This document shows, piece by piece, positions 58,811-64,000 of a stretch of 64,000 nucleotides of DNA. Position 1 is the first letter of the stretch; each line of letters starts with the position of its first letter. The notes under the pieces are model-generated. The model searched no databases. It was not told the DNA's origin and worked only from the letters and a program-made list of their open reading frames with translations. A program made the position numbers and the translations under genes. Location: positions 310,001-374,000 of the forward strand of contig JAFEMH010001359.1 in the NCBI GenBank assembly GCA_022495995.1. Reading direction: 5' to 3'. The DNA comes from Adenophora triphylla var. japonica (lineage: Eukaryota; Streptophyta; Magnoliopsida; Asterales; Campanulaceae).

Positions 58811-59017
58811 TCGCTCTATCTCCGCCGAAGGCCTTAAACCACCCGATTCGGAAAATCGTAAAATTTCCATCCTGGGTGACACCACCACGTCCTCACAATT
58901 GACCTCGGCGGTCACCAATCTTAGGACACCACCACGTCCTCACCACTAACCTCGGCGGTCACACAACACTCCAGGGCACCACCACGCCCGCATTCACAAA
59001 ACACTCACCCCACACCC
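58811..59017 (+). repeat. Short 'gacaccaccacgtcctcac' repeats
   Basis: At least three copies alternating with 'cctcggcggtcac' blocks; more follow at 59106. Part of the 3' spacer of Tat-F. Confidence 0.7.
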
Positions 59018-59230
59018 GAACTACGACCAGGCTTGATTCCCGCCAGGGATACGTAGGAATCCTATCACAGGTCCAATTTATTGACCTAAACGGTCACACA
59101 AAAAGGACACCACCACGTCCTCACATTGACCCTCACGGTCACTTCCTCTCCCAAAGACGCGATCCAGATTAGGACCCTTATCTTATCGGCGACCCCACTT
59201 CTTTCATAAGTGACGTCGTCGAGGGGCTTC
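59018..59230 (+). other. Tat-F pre-3'-LTR module and polypurine hairpin
   Basis: GAACTACGACCAGG...GGGATACGTAGGAATCC (59018-59062). Then CGACCCCACTT, loop, AAGTGACGTCGTCGAGGGGC up to the LTR at 59231. Confidence 0.8.
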
Positions 59231-60655
59231 TGTAAGTACCCCAATCTGGATCACCCCCTTTCAAACACACGGGAAACACCGCAGACTCATCAAACGTAGT
59301 CTCGAAGACCTCTCTCACTCAAAACCCTCTCAAAACCCTCTCAAAACCCTCTCAAACCCCCAACCAAACCAAGGGAGGAGCCTTTCTGGGATAAAAAGGG
59401 ACAAAAGGACCTTTTGGGAATTTTCAGGAAATCAGAAAAGCAATTAAGGTCCGTACGGACCTTTTTGTTTCAATGATTACTAAATCCCCTTAAAGTCCAC
59501 AATATTCCCTCAAATCCCGGGGAAAATGATTACTTCCCTGCAGAGTTGGTCCGTACGGACCTCTTTGCATGCAAGATGGTCCGTACGGACCTTATTGCTC
59601 GTGGAACACCATCATTCCGTAATATTCACCATCATTGCGATTCCCTCAAATCGAGGAAATCCAAAATTCTGGATAACCAAGAAGGTCCGTACGGACCTCT
59701 TTGCTCCGAAATTTTTACTATAAATAGAGGGCTCCCCCTCCTCATTTTCACACACCTCCCTCTTCTCTCTTCCTCCCTTAGCCTTCGGCTCCCCTCTAAG
59801 TCCTCTCGAGGCACTCCCGGCCCACTTTCGGATCCTTCCGAGGCCTTCCGAGCTCCACTTGTGGTGCTCCGAAGCCTCCTCGAGCGCTCCCGAGACGCTC
59901 CCGCCGCCCCGAGGCACTCTCGAGGTACTCGAGGCCCCTCGTGGTACTCAGAGGCCTTGCACGGTCTTTCCACGGTGTCCGGCTCTTTCCGAGTCAAACC
60001 GACGATCCCAAATCACGCCGAAACTCTGCCCGAGTGACTCCCGCCACCACAACGCACGCCGAACCTCTGCCCGAGTGATCCCGACGATCCCCACGCACGC
60101 CGAACCTCTGCCCGAACGCAGCCTGCAACCTCAACTCACGCCGAAACTCTGTCCGCAGACAACCGGCATCTCCCGAAGCAATCCCGATCCGTCCAGGAGC
60201 ATTACTCCGACCTCAAACACTATTCCCGGCGGAAGACAGACACGAACCAACATTGGTAAGGCTTCCTTCCTATACTATTTCAATACATTTCCATACATAG
60301 CATACAATGTAGACATCCGATACAGCATGCATTTTTAAAAGCACACACACACACACACACAACATTTAAAGGATATTAGGGGTATCCGAAAGACTCGTTT
60401 TACGAGGCTACTCGGGTGAGCTCTAATATTCTAATATTCTCTTCCTGAGGAGTCATCTGACCTCCGAACTCAAAATCTCATCACACAAAAACAGTTTAAA
60501 ATTATCTTTAAACTGATGCCCTTTTTCAATGTTTTGGGCTTAATAAAAACGGCGTGGCGACTCTACAAAAACAAAAAACGGCGAGACACGTCGCCCCAAC
60601 GCGAAAGACGCCAGATGCCGGGGCTGCGAAGCCTGCTCGGATCCGGGTAATTTCA
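59231..60655 (+). repeat. Tat-F 3' LTR
   Basis: 1425 bp. Palindromes at 59448-59461, 59548-59561, 59578-59591 and 59684-59697, TATA at 59719-59726, R-U5 module at 60394-60449. Abuts Copia-H protease. Confidence 0.92.
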
Positions 60656-61902
60656 CCAATGTTTGAGATTTGTAGTCCTGATCCATCACCTATCAAGAGT
60701 TCCTCCGTTCCATCATATGGTGCATGAAGAGAGATGTTATTGAGGTCATTGGTTACATGATGGGTAGCCCCACTATCGAAAAGCCAACTAGTAGGAGGTG
60801 GAGATGTGGTAGTGGTGGAATAGGCACGAGGAGGTGGGTTCTGTCCACGTTTTTGTGGGCGTGTGTTGGTGGCACGGTTCTGAAAATTGGATGGGTTGGA
60901 TTGGTTATTAGGATTTGATGGGAAGGTAGCATTAGGATATGTTTGTCGAAAAGAGGGACACTGATTGAGAAAGTGACCATCTGTGCGACACCATTGGCAC
61001 TTTCCACGATAAGGCCGTGGGTTTGATGAAGTTTGGGTGTTCGGTTGGTTGGAAGTGGGGTTGGGCTAGTGGTAGGGTGGCTGAGAATAGGGCTGCTGGG
61101 AATAGGGCCTGTGCTGGGTATTAGTATTGGTGCGACCTTGGTTGCGTGTAGCATAGTTAACCGAGGCAGGGAAGGGAGTGATGGTAGGGTTTTTATGTTT
61201 GAGGGAGTTTTCCTTGTTAAGAAGTTTCTCATGGAGTTCGTCGAAGGAGATGGGGGTGTCCCGACTATGAACAGCACTTATGACGCTTTCATAGTCAGAG
61301 TCATTGAGTTGTTCGAGAATTTTATCAACGAGATCCTCCGGATCAATGGGACGGCCAAGAGATGCAAGTTGGGCAGAACAAGATTTGAATTCTTGCATAT
61401 AGTCAGAGATGGTTCTTGAACCTTTGGTGATGCTACGAAGGCGGTCTTTGATTTGTTTGATGTGGCCTTTGGATGGGTTGGCGTATGTTTTTGCAAGAGT
61501 CTTCCGGGCATCGTGGGTGTTGGTACTTTGGGAGATTAAAGAGACAAGATTGGTGGACAAGGTTCCTGCAAGGGCACCTAGGATTAGTTTGTCTTGCCGA
61601 AACCATGTTGAGTAGGCAGGGTTAGGTTTTGTTGTGGATGTGAGGGTGGCGGGTGGGGTATTATTTGTTTCTGTTGTGTCGGTAGTTGTGGTGGAGGCAG
61701 GGGTGGTTGTTATTTCTTGAGGTGGTGCCGGCAAGGAGCCATCAAGGTATTGAAAAAGATCAAGACCTATAAGGGTTGCTTCTAGTTGTGTTTTCCAAGC
61801 AATATAATTGGTTGGAGTCAGTTTGATAATATGAGAAAGAGAGACAAAAATAAGAGGTTTTTCTGGCTCAGCCGAGTTTGGTATGAGGGTGTTTTCAGCC
61901 AT
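60656..61902 (-). pseudogene. gag: Copia-H gag-protease, truncated
   Basis: Starts MAENTLIPNSAEPEK at 61902. UBN2-type Gag: LTPTNYIAWKTQLEATLIG, RTISDYMQEFKSCSAQLASL, DPEDLVDKILEQLNDSDYES, ISFDELHEKLLNKE. A single TAG at about 61063 interrupts it. The same frame then continues through a complete knuckle, CQWCRTDGHFLNQC, to the protease start SWLFDSGATHHVTND with the D-S-G triad. It stops at the Tat-F border. It is the best-kept coding region in the window, so this copy is relatively young. Confidence 0.88.
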
Positions 61903-61926
61903 GGTGGTTGTTGGTGGATCGGCAGA

Positions 61927-61938
61927 GCTCTGATACCA
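61927..61938 (-). other. Primer binding site of Copia-H
   Basis: TGGTATCAGAGC on the minus strand, directly after the LTR. Confidence 0.9.
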
Positions 61939-62126
61939 TATAGAGAGAATAATTTGTATGAATAAACCTTGTGTATTTTATTGACATATTGATCTCCTAT
62001 TTATACAATGGAGAGGAAGCTGTTTTAGGATACAAAACTAATACCAAATATAAAAGATTGACATGGAACAAGAATAGGAAACTAATACCAAATACAATAA
62101 GGACTCAAGATACGGTATCTCTAACA
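61939..62126 (-). repeat. Copia-H 5' LTR, short
   Basis: About 188 bp, starting TGTTAGAGATACC on the minus strand. TATAAATA at 62005-61998 and an AATAAA signal about 30 bp later. It carries no family palindrome. The LTR end reads TATA rather than CA, so the inner border may be off by a few bases. Confidence 0.75.
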
Positions 62127-62740
62127 CCTTGTTCGTGTTATTTTTTGCCATCTTCTTATTTCCATAACCAAACATATTGTTATGATTGATCTCTTAACCA
62201 CACTCATGATCTTTTGTGCTAAACCTTTCTTCTCTTTACATGGTTTGACAGGCAGCAAGCAGTTTCCATCAGGAGGAAGATGAACGAAGTTTAAGACGAT
62301 TACATGGTTCAAAAGCATAATCTCTACGTACACAACAAACGATCGTCCCTAGCATGCATGCAAACCTGTTGTCTCTTCTTTGAATAAAGTAAAGGCGATC
62401 GTAAACCTGACTTTAAATGTCATTTTGTACAACTCAAATATGTTAACGTACTCTTGCTAGTTGCTTTATTTCTTGATTCATATGAATTTGCATGGACAGA
62501 GTTATTCTGCACCGAAAAATATTAACTAACCCCTGCACATATCTCTCGATAGTAATTGCGTACTAGAATTATTTTTAACTTGATAGGATTACAACGTTAT
62601 TGAAGATTAATGTGGTCACTGGGTATATATTTTGTTTTAGATTAGTATCCTTCAATCTCTTTTACGATCTCATCAATATACTTCGTCCACCCATAATCCC
62701 TCCATCCCATTATAAATTGCCAAAAAGAAAAAAATCACTA
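62127..62740. other. AT-rich DNA without recognised gene
   Basis: No repeat or ORF of note. The stretch at 62697-62712 (CCCTCCATCCCAT) resembles a Stowaway-type end but lacks a partner. Confidence 0.45.
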
Positions 62741-63345
62741 TTAAGGCAAATATCATATTTTCGTCGCTAAAATTTATCCCTTTTCAAAATGTTCTTATCA
62801 AACTAACTTTTTTTCAAAATGTTCTCACTAAGCTTTCACATTTTCAAAATGTGCTCGTACACTCCGTAAACAAATTCGCTAAAAACTTAACGAAACTAGC
62901 CATGTGACCTCACATGACTAATGTCCGTTAATTTATCAATCGATATGTTAACTAATGTTGTTGACATGTAGGTTGAAAACTACAAATTAATTAATGTAAA
63001 ATGCCATTAGCTCATTTGTGGATTTTTTTTAATACTTTGATTCATGGATTTTGCACAAATGGATTTTTTCACAAGGGTGGTGGTCGTGGTCGTGGTCGTG
63101 GTGGTGGTGGTGGTAAAAGGTGGTGTTATTCAACATGCATAGCAATAGCTTGGTTAAAACCTTAACGAAATCAGTCATGTGACGTCACATGGCTAAATTT
63201 TGTGAGGTTTTTAACGAATTTGTTGACAAATTGAGCAAATTTTGAAAAATCTAAGAGTTTAGTGAATTTTTTTTTTGAAAAATAATAGTCCAGTAATAAC
63301 ATTTTGAAAAGGGCTAAAATTTAGCAACAAAAATATACTTTTTGC
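62741..63345. mobile_element. Foldback element with long inverted repeats
   Basis: The left arm (62741-62940) and right arm (63150-63345) are imperfect inverted repeats. AAATTTATCCCTTTTCAAAA at 62770 opposes the complement of 63300-63322. ACAAATTCGCTAAAAAC and CATGTGA--TCACATG at 62870-62940 oppose 63150-63225. The loop holds a GGT/CGT microsatellite (63078-63115). No ORF. Probably a non-autonomous DNA element. Confidence 0.6.
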
Positions 63346-64000
63346 CAAATATATAATGTTAAGGTATATTGTGAGTATGAATGTAGAGATTATTTGTGGG
63401 ATAGGAAACAATAAGTGTGTTAATTTGTATAAGTATAACAAGTGTGTTCCATTGATTGAAAATGCAATAAAAAAATTTTGTCTATAAATTTTGCAGTTTT
63501 ATGTAAGATTATGACGAGTTCATTAAGAACTTTTATGTAGTTTTAATAGATGACTAAATGACCTTTTTTATCCCAAAATGAATAAAAAAAATAGTTTTTA
63601 AATTTTTTTTAACCATTTTTTCTTTCATAATTCATTATGTAATTCATCCGTCTCGAATCAAGAGTCCTGCTATTATTTTTGGTACGGACTAAGAGTCATA
63701 CTTTGCTTTATACCTAAAATGACAAATAATAAATTGTGTTTGGACATTTATATCATCTTCTGTAGAAATAATTATAAAAAAATAATACTTATTACCCTGT
63801 TTTTTTACCCCTTGAATCATCAACGGCCCGTTCAAACCCAATAAGAACTCATAACTCGTACTTGCATCTCCAAACGTCATTAGAAAGATAAGGGGGGAAA
63901 TCCGTTAATAATAACAAACAAAATTAGACAACATGTCATGAAACTATACAATGATAATGTTTGAGTATACATCTCAAAACTAATTGACAACTAGAGAAGT
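63346..64000. other. AT-rich DNA to window end
   Basis: No supported gene. A block near 63647-63715 ('catccgtctcgaatcaagagtc') resembles the end of a common plant MITE, but no matching end is visible. Confidence 0.4.

Larger units (their letters stand above)
34020..60655 (+). mobile_element. Tat-F: long Ty3/gypsy Tat-clade element split by Del-G
   Basis: LTRs 34020-35534 and 59231-60655, Arg primer site, degenerate gag region, Tat-type protease-RT-RNase H-integrase, post-pol module, antisense PMD-like gene, tandem arrays, pre-LTR module and polypurine tract. Without Del-G it is about 18.2 kb. The flanks are two different copia elements on opposite strands and show no target duplication. Confidence 0.9.
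60656..62126 (-). mobile_element. Copia-H: 5' part of a minus-strand copia element
   Basis: LTR, primer site, gag and the first part of protease are present; the remainder is cut by the Tat-F LTR at 60655 and is not found left of Tat-F. Confidence 0.85.

Noticed and set aside
57000..58837. Long frames such as 58280-58837
   Set aside because: Arise from tandem repeats with few stops; no start context, no domain, frame differs between copies.

Overview
This window is plant nuclear DNA made almost entirely of nested LTR retrotransposons. No host gene, rRNA or tRNA gene was recognised. The organism is probably an angiosperm, judged from Ty1/copia, Ty3/gypsy Tat-clade and Del-like families, tRNA-Met and tRNA-Arg primer sites, and GT-AG introns in element-borne genes. 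I cannot name the species. Element names used here are my own labels.

Layout. Bases 1-1084 and 21163-23530 are the 3' part of a Tat-clade element (Tat-B); its 5' end lies left of the window. It is split by Copia-A (1085-21162), whose RNase H is in turn split by Tat-N (7399-19401), with a perfect 5-bp target duplication. Tat-N is non-autonomous: it keeps LTRs, a primer site, a gag remnant and an antisense gene, but no pol was seen. Tat-B abuts the pol of an older element (Tat-old, about 23590-29160) that carries a sense integrase, a 60-bp repeat array and an antisense gene. A possible MITE and AT-rich spacer follow to 30656. Copia-E (30657-34019) is decayed and cut off by Tat-F (34020-60655). 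Tat-F has LTRs, decayed pol, an antisense gene and tandem arrays. Its antisense gene is split by Del-G (46210-54602, minus strand, duplication GTACC). At 60656-62126 lies the 5' end of a minus-strand copia (Copia-H). The rest is AT-rich DNA with one long inverted-repeat element (about 62741-63345).

How parts work together. Sense genes (gag, protease, RT, RNase H, integrase) serve retrotransposition and nearly all are broken. Between pol and the 3' LTR, three Tat elements carry a gene on the opposite strand. In Tat-N and Tat-F it encodes related plant-mobile-domain-like proteins with an intron at the same codon. In Tat-old it encodes a PF04195-like protein with a coiled coil.

Most notable pattern. 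Almost every LTR family here carries its own short palindrome, repeated just upstream of the TATA box: Copia-A GGGGACGACTCGTCCCC, Tat-N TGTCACGCGACA, Tat-B AGTCCGTCCGGACT, Tat-F GGTCCGTACGGACC, Copia-E CTCGGCCGAG. Del-G carries GGCACGACTCGTGCC in its LTR, with a less certain promoter. In Tat-N and Tat-F, two copies of the family's own palindrome also lie upstream of the antisense gene. This suggests an element-encoded regulatory circuit of a family-specific cis motif plus an antisense protein, a hypothesis that resembles anti-silencing in VANDAL transposons. The three Tat LTRs also share an RNA hairpin module whose arms covary.
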